Shown here: one piece after another, positions 39,103 through 48,379 of the stretch
How the letters are laid out: every line of letters begins with the position of its first letter
Numbering within the stretch: the stretch's first letter is position 1
Source of the DNA: Streptomyces hawaiiensis
Lineage (GTDB): Bacteria; Actinomycetota; Actinomycetes; Streptomycetales; Streptomycetaceae
Reading direction: 5' to 3'
Assembly (NCBI RefSeq): GCF_004803895.1
Contig: NZ_CP021978.1
Span: 6,882,001 to 6,946,000 of the forward strand
DNA length: 64,000 bases
Notes under the pieces: generated by a model
Database searches by the model: none
What the model was told of the DNA's origin: nothing
What the model saw: only the letters and a program-made list of their open reading frames with translations
Program-made: the position numbers and the translations under genes

Positions 39103-40014
39103 CTACGCCGCTCCCAGTGCCCCCGCGATGCCCGAGATCGCCTCCGGCCCCACCCGGCAGCAGCCGCCGATCAGGCGGGCGCCGGACTGCTGCCAGCCCT
39201 TCACCTGGTCGGCGGTGAAGGTGGAGCGGCCGGTCCAGCCGCGGGCGTCGGCGTCCCAGGTCTCGCCGCTGTTGGGGTAGACGACGACCGGCTTGCCGGT
39301 GACCCGCGCCGCCGTCGCGGCCGCGCCGTCCAAGTCCTGCGGAGCGCAGCAGTTCACCCCGACCGCGATCACCTCGTCCGCGTCGGCGGCCAGGGCGAAG
39401 GCCTCCTCCAGCGGCTGCCCGGCGCGCGTGCGGCCACCGGCGACGGAGTACGTCAGCCAGGCCGGTACTCCGAGCCCGCGCACCGCCCGCAGCAGGGCGG
39501 TGGCCTCGTCGGCGTCGGGGACCGTCTCCAGCGCGAGCACGTCGGGGCGGGCGGCGGCCAGCACCTCCAGGCGGGGGCGGTGGAAGCGCTCCAGTTCGTC
39601 GACCGTGAGGCCGTAGCGCCCCCGGTACTCGGAGCCGTCCGCGAGCATCGCCCCGTAGGGGCCAGCCGAGGCCGCCACCCACAACGGCCGCGGGACACGC
39701 GCCCGCCGGGCCGCTTCCCGGGCCGACTCCACGCTCAGCGCCATGAGTTCGGCCGCCCGGTCATGGCTGATCCCGCGCTTGGCGAAGCCCTCGAACGTGG
39801 CCTGGTAGCTGGCCGTGATCGCCACATCCGCACCCGCCCGGAAGTAGGCGAGATGCGCCTCGGTGATCGCCTCCGGCTGTTCCGCGAGCAGCCGCGCCGA
39901 CCACAGCTCGTCGCTCAGGTCGTGCCCGGCCGACTCGAGCTGGTTGGACATGCCGCCGTCCAGGACGACCGTCCCGGCGGCGAGGGCTTCGGCGAGGGTG
40001 AGGGTGCTGGTCAT
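39103..40014 (-). CDS. mmuM: Homocysteine S-methyltransferase
   Basis: This 303-residue zinc enzyme transfers a methyl group from S-methylmethionine (or AdoMet) to homocysteine to make methionine. LDGGMSNQLE is the N-terminal barrel motif. The zinc-ligand cysteines are in GVNCCAP and GGCCRVGP near the C-terminus. The start at 40014 is preceded by TACCGT with a 7-base gap and no ribosome-binding site (leaderless pattern). It is divergent from an amino acid permease, an arrangement suggesting uptake of the methyl donor or a related amino acid. Confidence 0.9.
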   Translation of the reverse strand: MTSTLTLAEALAAGTVVLDGGMSNQLESAGHDLSDELWSARLLAEQPEAITEAHLAYFRAGADVAITASYQATFEGFAKRGISHDRAAELMALSVESAREAARRARVPRPLWVAASAGPYGAMLADGSEYRGRYGLTVDELERFHRPRLEVLAAARPDVLALETVPDADEATALLRAVRGLGVPAWLTYSVAGGRTRAGQPLEEAFALAADADEVIAVGVNCCAPQDLDGAAATAARVTGKPVVVYPNSGETWDADARGWTGRSTFTADQVKGWQQSGARLIGGCCRVGPEAISGIAGALGAA

Positions 40015-40146
40015 GCCGACGACGGTAGTCGAGAACCGGCGACGGACCCCAGCCGAGTGTGTCCAGTGCATGAACAGGTCGCCCAACATGTGGGACGGCG
40101 GGTTACGATCACGGCCCTCCCCCCTCTCCGCTCGTCAGGAACGCCC

Positions 40147-41523
40147 ATGACCGTCCCCAGCCCCGCCGAGGCCGCCGAACCCGTCGAGCCGGCCCCGGCG
40201 CCCGCTCCTCGCCGCACCTTCGGCCTCGCCGCCGCCACGGCCCTCGTCATGGGCAACATCATCGGCGGCGGCATCTTCGCCCTGCCCGCCACCGTCGCCC
40301 CCTACGGCACGGTCAGCCTGCTCGCGTTCGTCGTGCTCTCGGTCGGCGCGGTGTTGCTCGCGCTGCTCTTCGGCAGGCTGGCCCGGCGCAGCCCCGTCAC
40401 CGGCGGGCTCTACATCTACCCGCGGGACGCCTTCGGCGAGTTCGCCGGGTTCCTGTCGGCCTGGTCGTACTGGACGATGTGCTGGGTCAGCATCGCCGCC
40501 CTGGCCGTCGCGGTCGTCGGCTACGTCGACGTCCTGATACCCCTGCACGGCAATCACGCCCTCCAGGCCGTCGTCGCCCTGGCCGCCCTCTGGCTGCCGG
40601 CCGCGGCGAACTTCGCGGGCACGCGCTGGGTCGGCACGGTGCAGGTCGTCTCCACGATCCTGAAGTTCGTACCCCTGCTCCTGCTCGCCACCATCGGGCT
40701 GTTCTTCGTCGACGCGGACAACTTCGGCCCGTTCAACGCCTCCGGCCAGAGCGTCTCCGGTGCGCTGGCCGCCTCCGCCGCGCTGCTGCTCTACAGCTTC
40801 CTCGGGGTCGAGTCGGCCGCGGTCAGCGCCGGCGAGGTCCGCGACCCCGAGCGCACGGTCGGCCGGGCGAGCGTCCTGGGCACGCTGGCCTCGGCCCTGG
40901 TGTACATCCTCGGTACGGTCGCCGTGTTCGGCCTGGTCCCGCACGACCGGCTCGTCGACTCGGGCGCCCCCTTCGCCGACGCGGTGAACGCGATCACCGG
41001 CGCCGGCTGGGGCGGCACCGTCATCGCCCTGGTCGCGGTCGCCTCGATCACCGGCTGCCTCAACGGCTGGATCCTCATGGCCGCGCAGATGCCGTACGCC
41101 GCAGCCCGCGACGGCCTCTTCCCGGCCCCGTTCGCGCGGCTGGGCAAGGGTGGCGTGCCCGGCTTCGGGGTGTGGGCCTGCGTGATCCTCGGCTCGCTGC
41201 TCATCGCCCTCAACTACACGGCCGGCCCGGACACCACGTTCCGCGTCCTCGTGCTGATCACCACGTTCACCGGCTGCGTGCCGTACCTGCTGTCGGCGGC
41301 GGCCCAGCTGTACTGGCTGGCCCGCGGCACCCGCGACCGCGTCCGGCCCGCAGGGCTCGCCCGGGACCTGACGGTCGCCGTCCTCTCCTTCGGGTTCTCT
41401 TTCTGGCTGATCGCCGGTGCCGGGTACGCGGCCGTCTACCAAGGCGTGCTCTTCCTCTTCGCCGGGATCCCGGTGTACGTGTGGCTGCGGGGACGCAAGG
41501 ACAGGGACGGGGTCTCGGCATAG
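40147..41523 (+). CDS. APC-superfamily amino acid permease
   Basis: This 458-residue membrane protein has about 12 hydrophobic segments and the N-terminal APC signature GLAAATALVMGNIIGGGIFALP (TM1, with the GGG substrate-binding break). EVRDPERTVGRASVLGT is the conserved loop before TM7. It resembles the AdiC/CadB-type branch more than MmuP. Being divergent from mmuM it could import S-methylmethionine or methionine, but that is only context. Confidence 0.88.
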   Translation: MTVPSPAEAAEPVEPAPAPAPRRTFGLAAATALVMGNIIGGGIFALPATVAPYGTVSLLAFVVLSVGAVLLALLFGRLARRSPVTGGLYIYPRDAFGEFAGFLSAWSYWTMCWVSIAALAVAVVGYVDVLIPLHGNHALQAVVALAALWLPAAANFAGTRWVGTVQVVSTILKFVPLLLLATIGLFFVDADNFGPFNASGQSVSGALAASAALLLYSFLGVESAAVSAGEVRDPERTVGRASVLGTLASALVYILGTVAVFGLVPHDRLVDSGAPFADAVNAITGAGWGGTVIALVAVASITGCLNGWILMAAQMPYAAARDGLFPAPFARLGKGGVPGFGVWACVILGSLLIALNYTAGPDTTFRVLVLITTFTGCVPYLLSAAAQLYWLARGTRDRVRPAGLARDLTVAVLSFGFSFWLIAGAGYAAVYQGVLFLFAGIPVYVWLRGRKDRDGVSA

Positions 41524-41532
41524 CATCGGGGG

Positions 41533-42651
41533 ATGCCCGAGGTCGCTGCAGCGCATGCCGAAGTACGTGAAATCCTGGGAGTCCCGGCGGAAAAGGCGGT
41601 GTTCGAGCCGCTCACGCACAACCCGTCGAACGGCGTCACGGCCGGGGTGTGGCGGGTCACCGGCGGGGACCGCTCGGCCGTCCTGAAGGTGCTGACGCGG
41701 ACGAAGGAGACCGGGGTCGCCTGGTCGGCGTCCAACGACCCGCGGCACTGGAACTTCTGGCGCCGCGAGGCGTACGTCTACCGGTCCGGGCTCGCCCAGG
41801 TCTGGCAGCGGCACGGCATCCGGGCACCCCGGCTGCTGGAGTGCGCCGAACGCCCGGACGGTGACGTGGCGTTGTGGCTGGAGGAGGCGCCGGGCGAACC
41901 GGCGACCACCTGGTCCCTCACCCGCCACATCGACCACGCCCACCGCCTGGGCGCAGCGCAGGGCGCGGTCGGCGCGGGGGAGGACGCTCCGTGGCTGTCG
42001 CAGGGCTTCCTGCGGGACTACACGTCGGGGAAGACGACGGGCCAGGCCCTGCTCGACGACGACGAGGCCTGGCAGCACCCTCTGATCCGGCGGCACTTCC
42101 CGCCCGGCTTGCGCGAGGACATGGTCCGCCTCCACCACGACCGCGAGTGGTTCCTCACGGTCATGGAGTCGCTGCCCCGCACCCTCTGCCACCTCGACCA
42201 GTGGCCGGCGAACGTCCGCTCCGACGGCCCCGGCGACGGCGTCCTGCTCGACTGGGCGTTCACCGGCGACGGCGCCCTCGGCGAGGACCTCGGCAACTAC
42301 CTGCCCGACTGCGTCTTCGACCTGTTCGTCCCCGCCGCCGACCTGCCGGGCCTGGCCAAGGCGGCGTACGACGCCTACGTGCACGGACTGCGCGAGAGCG
42401 GCTGGCGCGGAGACGAACACCTCGTACGACTCGGCGTGTGCGCCTCCGCGGTGAAGTACGACTGGCTCACGGCACTGATGCTGGCCCGCGCGGACGAGGA
42501 ACAGGTGGCCTACGGCGGCCAGGGCACCGTACCGGCCGAACTCCGCTACCGGGAACGGGGCCTGGCCCTGGCGTACCTGGCCGAGTGGGCAGCGGAGGCA
42601 CGCCTGCTCGCTCCCCGGCTCGGCTTCCCCGAAGCCCCGAGCGGCCGCTGA
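41533..42651 (+). CDS. Aminoglycoside-phosphotransferase-fold kinase
   Basis: This 372-residue protein has the catalytic loop CHLDQWPANV (H-x-D-x4-N) and the metal-binding VLLDWAFTGDGALGEDLGNYL, as in the APH/choline-kinase superfamily; the N-lobe Lys is in SAVLKVLT. The substrate is unknown. The ATG is 6 bases after TAGCAT with no ribosome-binding site, a leaderless pattern, 9 bases after the permease stop. Confidence 0.85.
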   Translation: MPEVAAAHAEVREILGVPAEKAVFEPLTHNPSNGVTAGVWRVTGGDRSAVLKVLTRTKETGVAWSASNDPRHWNFWRREAYVYRSGLAQVWQRHGIRAPRLLECAERPDGDVALWLEEAPGEPATTWSLTRHIDHAHRLGAAQGAVGAGEDAPWLSQGFLRDYTSGKTTGQALLDDDEAWQHPLIRRHFPPGLREDMVRLHHDREWFLTVMESLPRTLCHLDQWPANVRSDGPGDGVLLDWAFTGDGALGEDLGNYLPDCVFDLFVPAADLPGLAKAAYDAYVHGLRESGWRGDEHLVRLGVCASAVKYDWLTALMLARADEEQVAYGGQGTVPAELRYRERGLALAYLAEWAAEARLLAPRLGFPEAPSGR

Positions 42652-42669
42652 ACCGCGGAACGGAAGGTC

Positions 42670-43497
42670 ATGGCCCGAGTCGTCGAGCTGTCGTACTACC
42701 CCGTCAAGGGCTGCGCCGGGACGTCGGTACGGGAGGCGCCGCTGACCCCGGCCGGACTGGCGCACGACCGCAGCTTCATGGTCGTCAGCGAGGAGGGCGT
42801 GTACCGGACGCAGCGCCGCGATCCGCTGCTGGCCGTCATCCGCCCTCTCATCACACCCGACGGCGACCACCTCACGCTCACCGCACCCGGCGCCGAGTCC
42901 CTCCACCTCCGGGTGGACACCTCCGGCACCCGCCGGAAGGTGGATCTGTTCGGAACCGCTTACCGGGGCATCGACCAGGGCGACGAGGCAGCTGACTGGC
43001 TCTCGGGCGTGCTCGGCGCACGGAGCCGTCTGGTACGGGTCCCGCCGGAACACGACCGGGTGACCGACGGTCGGACACCGGGCACCTCCGGCTACGCCGA
43101 CAGCTGCGCCCTGCACATCATCTCCCGCTCCACCCTCGACCTTCTCAACAGCGAGCTGACCGCCCGCGGCGCCCACCCCCTCCCTCTCGACCGCTTCCGC
43201 CCCAACGTCGTCATCGACGGCTGGGACGACCCCCACACGGAGGACCGCGCCCACCGCCTCCGCATCGGCGACACGGAGCTGGGCTACGCCAAACTCGCCA
43301 TCCGCTGCGCGGTCACCCTGGTCGACCAGCAGTCCGGCACCCGAGCAGGCCCGGAACCCCTGCGCACCCTCGCCGGATGCCGCCGCGCGGCTCAGGGCGG
43401 AGTCGCCTTCGGCACGAAGTACGCGGTACTGCGGCCCGGCAGGGTCGCGGTGGGGGACGAGGTGGGCGTGCCGGTGTGGGGCGAGTCCGAGCTGTGA
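42670..43497 (+). CDS. MOSC-domain protein (mARC/YcbX-like)
   Basis: This 275-residue protein has an N-terminal MOSC_N domain (VVELSYYPVKGCAGTSV) and a MOSC domain whose probable molybdenum-ligand Cys is in AIRCAVTLVDQQSG. DRFRPNVVIDG is a typical mARC/YcbX motif. There is no C-terminal ferredoxin domain, unlike YcbX. Members reduce N-hydroxylated compounds; the actual substrate is unknown. GGAAGG precedes the ATG. Confidence 0.88.
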   Translation: MARVVELSYYPVKGCAGTSVREAPLTPAGLAHDRSFMVVSEEGVYRTQRRDPLLAVIRPLITPDGDHLTLTAPGAESLHLRVDTSGTRRKVDLFGTAYRGIDQGDEAADWLSGVLGARSRLVRVPPEHDRVTDGRTPGTSGYADSCALHIISRSTLDLLNSELTARGAHPLPLDRFRPNVVIDGWDDPHTEDRAHRLRIGDTELGYAKLAIRCAVTLVDQQSGTRAGPEPLRTLAGCRRAAQGGVAFGTKYAVLRPGRVAVGDEVGVPVWGESEL

Positions 43498-43510
43498 TCG
43501 CCGGGGCGGG

Positions 43511-45601
43511 TCACTGACGCACGCGGCCCGCGTGCCGCCCACGGCCGCGACCACCCCGGCCCCGTCGCGCCGCGACCGGTACCGCGAGGCTGATGACCAG
43601 GGCGGAGCCGAGGGCGTAGGGCCACCAGCCGAAGCCGGCGTGTTCCGAGGCGCCTGCGCTGCGGGGAGTCACGGCGGATGGCGCGGAGGCGGTGGGGGAC
43701 GGGCCCGGAGCGCGGTCGGGCGTGAGGACGACGTCGTTGCCGTCGCCGCCCCGGTAACTGATGCGGTAAGTCGTGCCGGCGAGTTTCAGGCGGGCGCCTT
43801 CCTTCAAGCCGGTGAAGGTTCCCGAGGTCCTGGCCTCGCCCTTGTGATCGAGCACGGTGATCTCACGAGCGGCCCCGGACACGGCCGAGGCGTCCAGGGC
43901 CCCGGCCAGCCGGACCCGGCCCGTCGCTGTCAGCGGCCTGTCCCGCAGGACCAGTGAGCCCTTCGGGGTCTGGGTGTAGGGGCCGTTGACGGTGAGGCCC
44001 GTCGTGACCGTGCCGTGGTTGGTGACCGTGCCGCTCACCGTGCCCTTGCCGGTGAGTGTGGTCTCCACGCGCAGGCCCGACCGGCCCGCGTCCAGCCTGG
44101 CCCCGGCGGAGGTGAGCCGGATCGACCTGCTGTGCGCCAGTGTGGCTCCGCCGCGCAGCGCGAGGGTGCCTCGCGAGACCGTGGTCGGCCCGGTGTACGT
44201 CACCGCCCCGCCCGTCAGGGTCGTCGTGGCGGTACCCGACTGTGTGAGGGAGCCGCTGCCGTCGATGCGGGACAGGGTGAGGGGCCTGCTGGTGTTGCGC
44301 AGGATCAGGGAGCCGTCGTTGACGAGCCGGTAGTGGGTGCCGCCCGTGTACAGGCCGCCGTCGCCGCCCCGTTCGCCGCTGCCCAGGCGCAGGACCGCGC
44401 CCTTCTCGACCGTCGTGGAGCCGTCGTAGTACTGGACGGCCGCGAAGGTCACGTCGTTGCCGGGGGTGCCCGCGATGACGATGTCGCCGGCGCCGGGGGC
44501 CGACAGGGTGTCGTGGAATCTGCCGCCGCCGATGGGGGCGCCGAGCGTCACCGGGCCGTTGTAGTCGAAGGTGAGCCGGGAGCGTGAGCGGGCCGCCAGG
44601 AGGTTGATGTAGACCGTCTCGGCGGTGCCGGGCATGAAGATCCGGTCGGTTGTGCCGTCGCCCCACTGGACGTTCGCGCCCTTGATGTTGGTGCCGCGCT
44701 TGTTGACGTTCTTGCGGGCGGGCGTCCAGTTGAGGGCCGGGTCGCTGAGCGACGGGTCGGTGTCGCCGCCCCGGTCCGACCAGCTGTACTGGCCGGTCAG
44801 CACCACCTTGCCGCCCGGCCGGGACTGGACGTTGATGTCGCTGCCGTACTCGCGCTGGTAGAAGTCCATGCCCATGGTGACGGTCCGGCCCAGCGGGGTG
44901 TCGACCGTCCAGGTGCCCTGGTTGAGGATTTTGCGGACGCGTGGGAGCGACGTGGCGTACTCGGGCCGCCCGGCGTTGGCCTGCGTGCCGTTGTCGATCA
45001 CCCCGGAGAAGGAGTGGGTGCCGGACAGGTCCCAGGTGCCCCAGAGGAACCTGGGCTGCGTGATCAGGCCCGAGCCGCTGATCGTGCCCAGGTTGTAGGC
45101 GCTCTTGAGGGAGAGGCGGAGGGTGCCGTCGACCCGGATGTTGTCCTGGTTGAGGCGGAACGCCGGGGTGTTGTACGGGAAGTGGCCGATCAGGCCGGTC
45201 GTCCCGCCGTCGCCGTACTGGAGCGTCGCGCCGCGCTCGACCGTGACCGCAGGGGGGTCGGGCCGGGTGACCGTGACGTAGGGGTGATTGCCGCCAGGCG
45301 TCCCCACCCGCTGCCGCTGCCGGGACGCGGGGAGTGTGAAGTCGCTGTCCCTGGTGAGGATCAGCGTCCCGCTGCCGCGCACCGTGAGTGTGCCCTCGCC
45401 GCGGAACACGCCGTCGTACGTCGTCGTTCCGGGCGGCACGGTGACGACGGTGTCGCCGCCGAGCGTCACGTCCCGGCCGGCCAGCACGTCGGACGTGACG
45501 TCCCGGGCTCCGGCGGCCACCGCCGAGGGAGCGGTGACCAGGGAAGCGACCGCCGCGAGGACGCCCGCGGCCGCTGCTGTGGTGTGGGTGAGGCTGCGCA
45601 C
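43511..45601 (-). CDS. Surface-anchored beta-strand-repeat (PATR-like) protein
   Basis: This 696-residue protein starts at a GTG followed by a Sec signal peptide (cleavage near SAVAAGA). Most of it is a beta-helix with repeats typical of autotransporter-associated beta strands: GTLTVRGSGTLILT, YDGSTTVEKGAVLRLGSGE, YTGPTTVSRGTLALRGGATLAH and GTVTNHGTVTTGLTVNG. A last strand-rich RISYRGGDGNDVVLTPDRAP segment is followed by a Pro/Ser/Thr linker, one TM helix (WWPYALGSALVISLAVPVAA) and an Arg/Gly-rich tail, so it stays on the membrane facing outward. It is divergent from the GH43 genes. A role in polysaccharide binding or cleavage is plausible but not shown. Confidence 0.82.
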   Translation of the reverse strand: MRSLTHTTAAAAGVLAAVASLVTAPSAVAAGARDVTSDVLAGRDVTLGGDTVVTVPPGTTTYDGVFRGEGTLTVRGSGTLILTRDSDFTLPASRQRQRVGTPGGNHPYVTVTRPDPPAVTVERGATLQYGDGGTTGLIGHFPYNTPAFRLNQDNIRVDGTLRLSLKSAYNLGTISGSGLITQPRFLWGTWDLSGTHSFSGVIDNGTQANAGRPEYATSLPRVRKILNQGTWTVDTPLGRTVTMGMDFYQREYGSDINVQSRPGGKVVLTGQYSWSDRGGDTDPSLSDPALNWTPARKNVNKRGTNIKGANVQWGDGTTDRIFMPGTAETVYINLLAARSRSRLTFDYNGPVTLGAPIGGGRFHDTLSAPGAGDIVIAGTPGNDVTFAAVQYYDGSTTVEKGAVLRLGSGERGGDGGLYTGGTHYRLVNDGSLILRNTSRPLTLSRIDGSGSLTQSGTATTTLTGGAVTYTGPTTVSRGTLALRGGATLAHSRSIRLTSAGARLDAGRSGLRVETTLTGKGTVSGTVTNHGTVTTGLTVNGPYTQTPKGSLVLRDRPLTATGRVRLAGALDASAVSGAAREITVLDHKGEARTSGTFTGLKEGARLKLAGTTYRISYRGGDGNDVVLTPDRAPGPSPTASAPSAVTPRSAGASEHAGFGWWPYALGSALVISLAVPVAARRGRGGRGRGRHAGRVRQ

Positions 45602-45819
45602 ATCACCGGAGACGGGCCAGGTCCCCGCCGATAACAGAAAATCGGCATCCGCCGTTTCGGAAACCGGCCGGGCGGGGTTCGTCCCGTCAGACCCGTTGAC
45701 CTCCCCGTGCCACCCCCTTACCTTTTCGGCGTTCGTAATGACAGATGGTGTTCGAAATCTCGTACCCCACATCGGACGACAACGCCGTGTGTCCCCCAGT
45801 GAGAGGCAGGCCCCTCCGC
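45602..45819. promoter_or_regulatory. Divergent promoter region of surface protein and GH43 operon
   Basis: These 218 bases hold TTGACC (about 45692) as a possible -35 element and two half-repeats, GTTCGTAA (about 45732) and GTTCGAAA (about 45753), 21 bases apart. That two-turn spacing fits a dimeric activator or repressor. No LacI-type palindrome was found. Confidence 0.4.
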
Positions 45820-46941
45820 ATGAGCCGCGACCGCGACCACGCTCTGCCCGAACCCCCCAGCCGCAGACTGTTGCTGAAGGGCGCCGCAGCCGCCGGTGCC
45901 CTGGCCGCCGTCCCCGCCCTCCCCGGCGTCGCCCAGGCGGCGCCCCAGGCAGAAACCGCTGCCGTAACACCCGCCGGGCGCCCCAAGCCGGCCCCCTTCG
46001 TGAACCCGCTCGTCCGCAACCGCGCCGACCCGCACATCCACCGGCACAAGGACGGTTTCTACTACTTCACCGCCACCGCCCCCGAGTACGACCGCATCAT
46101 CCTGCGCCGCTCCCGCACCCTGGGCGGCCTCGGCACGGCGGACGAGTCCGTCATCTGGCGCGCCCACGCCACGGGCCCCATGGGCGCCCACATCTGGGCG
46201 CCCGAACTGCACCGCATCGGCGGCAAGTGGTACATCTACTTCGCCTCCGCGCCCGCCGAGGACGTCTGGGCGATCCGCATATGGGTGCTGGAGAACGCCC
46301 ACCCCAACCCCTTCAAGGGCACCTGGGTGGAGAGGGGCCAGGTCAAGACGGCCTGGGAAACCTTCTCCCTGGACGCCACCACCTTCACCCACCGGGGCAA
46401 GCGCTACCTCGCCTGGGCCCAGCACGAGCCCGGACTGGACAACAACACCGGCATCTTCCTCTCGGAGATGGCGAACCCGTGGACCCTCAAGGGCCCGCAG
46501 GTGCGGCTCTCCACCCCCGAGTACGACTGGGAGTGCATCGGCTTCAAGGTCAACGAGGGCCCGTACGTCCTCAAGCGCAACGGCCGCCTCTTCATGACGT
46601 ACTCGGCCAGCGCCACCGACTTCAACTACTGCGTGGGCCTGCTGACCGCCGACGCCGACAGCCACCTCCTGGACCCCCTGAGCTGGACCAAGTCGCCGAC
46701 TCCGGTCTTCACCAGCAACGACACGACCAAGCAGTACGGCCCCGGCCACAACTGCTTCACCGTCGCCGAGGACGGCCGCACCGACGTCCTCGTCTACCAC
46801 GCCCGCCAGTACAAGGAGATCAACGGGGATCCCCTGAACGACCCCAACCGCCACACCCGCGTCCAGAAACTCGGCTGGAAGCGCGACGGCACTCCCGACT
46901 TCGGCGTCCCGGTCGCCGACTCGGTGAAGGTGAGTGACTGA
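45820..46941 (+). CDS. Secreted GH43 exo-arabinanase-type enzyme
   Basis: This 373-residue protein has a Tat signal (SRRLLLKGAAAAGALAAVPAL, cleavage after AQA). The GH43 propeller starts NPLVRNRADPHIHRHKDGFYYFTA, giving the catalytic-base Asp; WAPELHRIGGKWYIYFA is the second-blade motif; EGPYVLKRNGRLFMTYSAS carries the acid Glu. It resembles subfamily-26 exo-alpha-1,5-L-arabinofuranosidases of Streptomyces. The start at 45820 is the Met that begins the twin-arginine signal; an upstream in-frame ATG at 45745 lacks one. It is followed at once by a second GH43 gene. Confidence 0.88.
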   Translation: MSRDRDHALPEPPSRRLLLKGAAAAGALAAVPALPGVAQAAPQAETAAVTPAGRPKPAPFVNPLVRNRADPHIHRHKDGFYYFTATAPEYDRIILRRSRTLGGLGTADESVIWRAHATGPMGAHIWAPELHRIGGKWYIYFASAPAEDVWAIRIWVLENAHPNPFKGTWVERGQVKTAWETFSLDATTFTHRGKRYLAWAQHEPGLDNNTGIFLSEMANPWTLKGPQVRLSTPEYDWECIGFKVNEGPYVLKRNGRLFMTYSASATDFNYCVGLLTADADSHLLDPLSWTKSPTPVFTSNDTTKQYGPGHNCFTVAEDGRTDVLVYHARQYKEINGDPLNDPNRHTRVQKLGWKRDGTPDFGVPVADSVKVSD

Positions 46942-46942
46942 C

Positions 46943-48355
46943 ATGAGACGTGCGTACGCGACCCTCCTCGCCCTGTGCCTGGGCCTGTTCGGAGCCCTCG
47001 CCACCGGCGGGCCCGCCCAGGCCGCGCCCCAGACCATCACCAACGGCACCCAGTTCACGGACACCTCGGGCAGCCCCGTCCACGCGCACGGCGGCGGCGT
47101 CCTCAAGGTCGGCACCTACTACTACTGGTTCGGCGAGCACCGCAACGCCGACAACACATTCCGCTACGTCGACGCCTACCGCTCGACCGACCTGAAGAAC
47201 TGGGAGTTCCGCAACCACGTCCTGACCGAGGCCAGCGCCCCGGAGCTCGCGACCGCCAACATCGAGCGGCCGAAGGTCATGTACAACGCCTCCACCGGCA
47301 AGTTCGTGATGTGGATGCACAAGGAGAACGGCACCGACTACAGCGAGGCCCGCGCGGCCGTCGCCGTCTCCGACACCGTCGACGGCGACTACACCTGGAA
47401 GGGCAGCTTCCGGCCGCTCGGCCAGCACATGTCCCGCGACATCACGGTCTTCGTGGACACCGACGGCGCCGGCTACATGATCTCCGCCGCCCGCGAGAAC
47501 TACGACCTCCAGATCTACCGCCTCACCGCCGACTACACCGGCATCGCGAGCCTGGTCGCCAACCCCTGGCCCGGCGGCCACCGCGAGGCCCCGGCGCTGT
47601 TCAAGCGGAACGGCGTGTACTTCATGCTGACCTCGGGCGCCACGGGCTGGAACCCCAACCAGCAGCAGTACGCCACGGCCACCAGCATCGCCGGCCCCTG
47701 GTCGGCCATGAAGAACATCGGCGACTCGACGACGTACGGTTCACAGACCGCCTACGTCCTGCCGGTGCAGGGCAGCTCGGGCACCTCGTACCTGTACATG
47801 GGCGACCGCTGGGGCAACTCCTTCAGCGGGACGGTCAACGACTCGCGGTACGTGTGGCTGCCGCTGACCTTCTCCAACTCGACCACGATGTCCATGTCCT
47901 GGTCCCCGGAGCTCACCATCGACACGGCCGCCGGGACTGTCTCCGGCACGAGCGCCACGTACAACACGCTGATCGCCCGCCACTCCTCCAAGTGCGCGGA
48001 CGTGACGAGCCAGTCGCTCTGGGCGGGCGCCCAGCTCAAGCAGTACGACTGCAACGGCGGCGACAACCAGAAGTACTGGTTCAAGTCCGTCGGAAGCGGT
48101 TACTACCAACTGATGGTCAGAAACAGCAGTCTGTGCGTGCAGGAGAACGCGAGCACGGTCACGCAGGAGAACTGCGCCTCCTCCGCGACGAGCCAGCAGT
48201 GGTCGCTGACCACCACCGGCTCGTACGTGAACGTCAAGTCCCGCGCGAGCGGCGAGTGCCTCGACGTGAACGGCGCGTCCACCGCCAACGGCGCCGCGCT
48301 CATCACGTACACGTGCAACGGAGGCACCAACCAGCAGTGGACGCGCGGGACATGA
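46943..48355 (+). CDS. Secreted GH43 (1,3-beta-galactanase type) with CBM13
   Basis: This 470-residue protein has a Sec signal (YATLLALCLGLFGALATGGPAQA), a GH43 propeller with HAHGGGVLKVGTYYYWFGEHR and IERPKVMYNASTGKFVMWMH, typical of subfamily-24 exo-beta-1,3-galactanases, and a C-terminal ricin-type CBM13 (about residues 340-470) with CADVTSQSLWAGAQLKQYDC and QQW repeats. It would trim the 1,3-galactan backbone of arabinogalactan. The ATG is 2 bases after the arabinanase stop; a GTG at 46934 is an alternative. It converges with the lyase gene. Confidence 0.88.
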   Translation: MRRAYATLLALCLGLFGALATGGPAQAAPQTITNGTQFTDTSGSPVHAHGGGVLKVGTYYYWFGEHRNADNTFRYVDAYRSTDLKNWEFRNHVLTEASAPELATANIERPKVMYNASTGKFVMWMHKENGTDYSEARAAVAVSDTVDGDYTWKGSFRPLGQHMSRDITVFVDTDGAGYMISAARENYDLQIYRLTADYTGIASLVANPWPGGHREAPALFKRNGVYFMLTSGATGWNPNQQQYATATSIAGPWSAMKNIGDSTTYGSQTAYVLPVQGSSGTSYLYMGDRWGNSFSGTVNDSRYVWLPLTFSNSTTMSMSWSPELTIDTAAGTVSGTSATYNTLIARHSSKCADVTSQSLWAGAQLKQYDCNGGDNQKYWFKSVGSGYYQLMVRNSSLCVQENASTVTQENCASSATSQQWSLTTTGSYVNVKSRASGECLDVNGASTANGAALITYTCNGGTNQQWTRGT

Positions 48356-48379
48356 CACCCCGGACGGTCCTGAGGGTCC

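Noticed and set aside
40135..43554. 1,139-codon minus-strand open frame
   Set aside because: It runs opposite the permease, kinase and MOSC genes, whose motifs are unmistakable; composition is that of an antisense shadow.
45745..45819. Upstream ATG extension of the GH43 arabinanase gene
   Set aside because: It would place 25 residues before the twin-arginine signal peptide, so the Met at 45820 is preferred.
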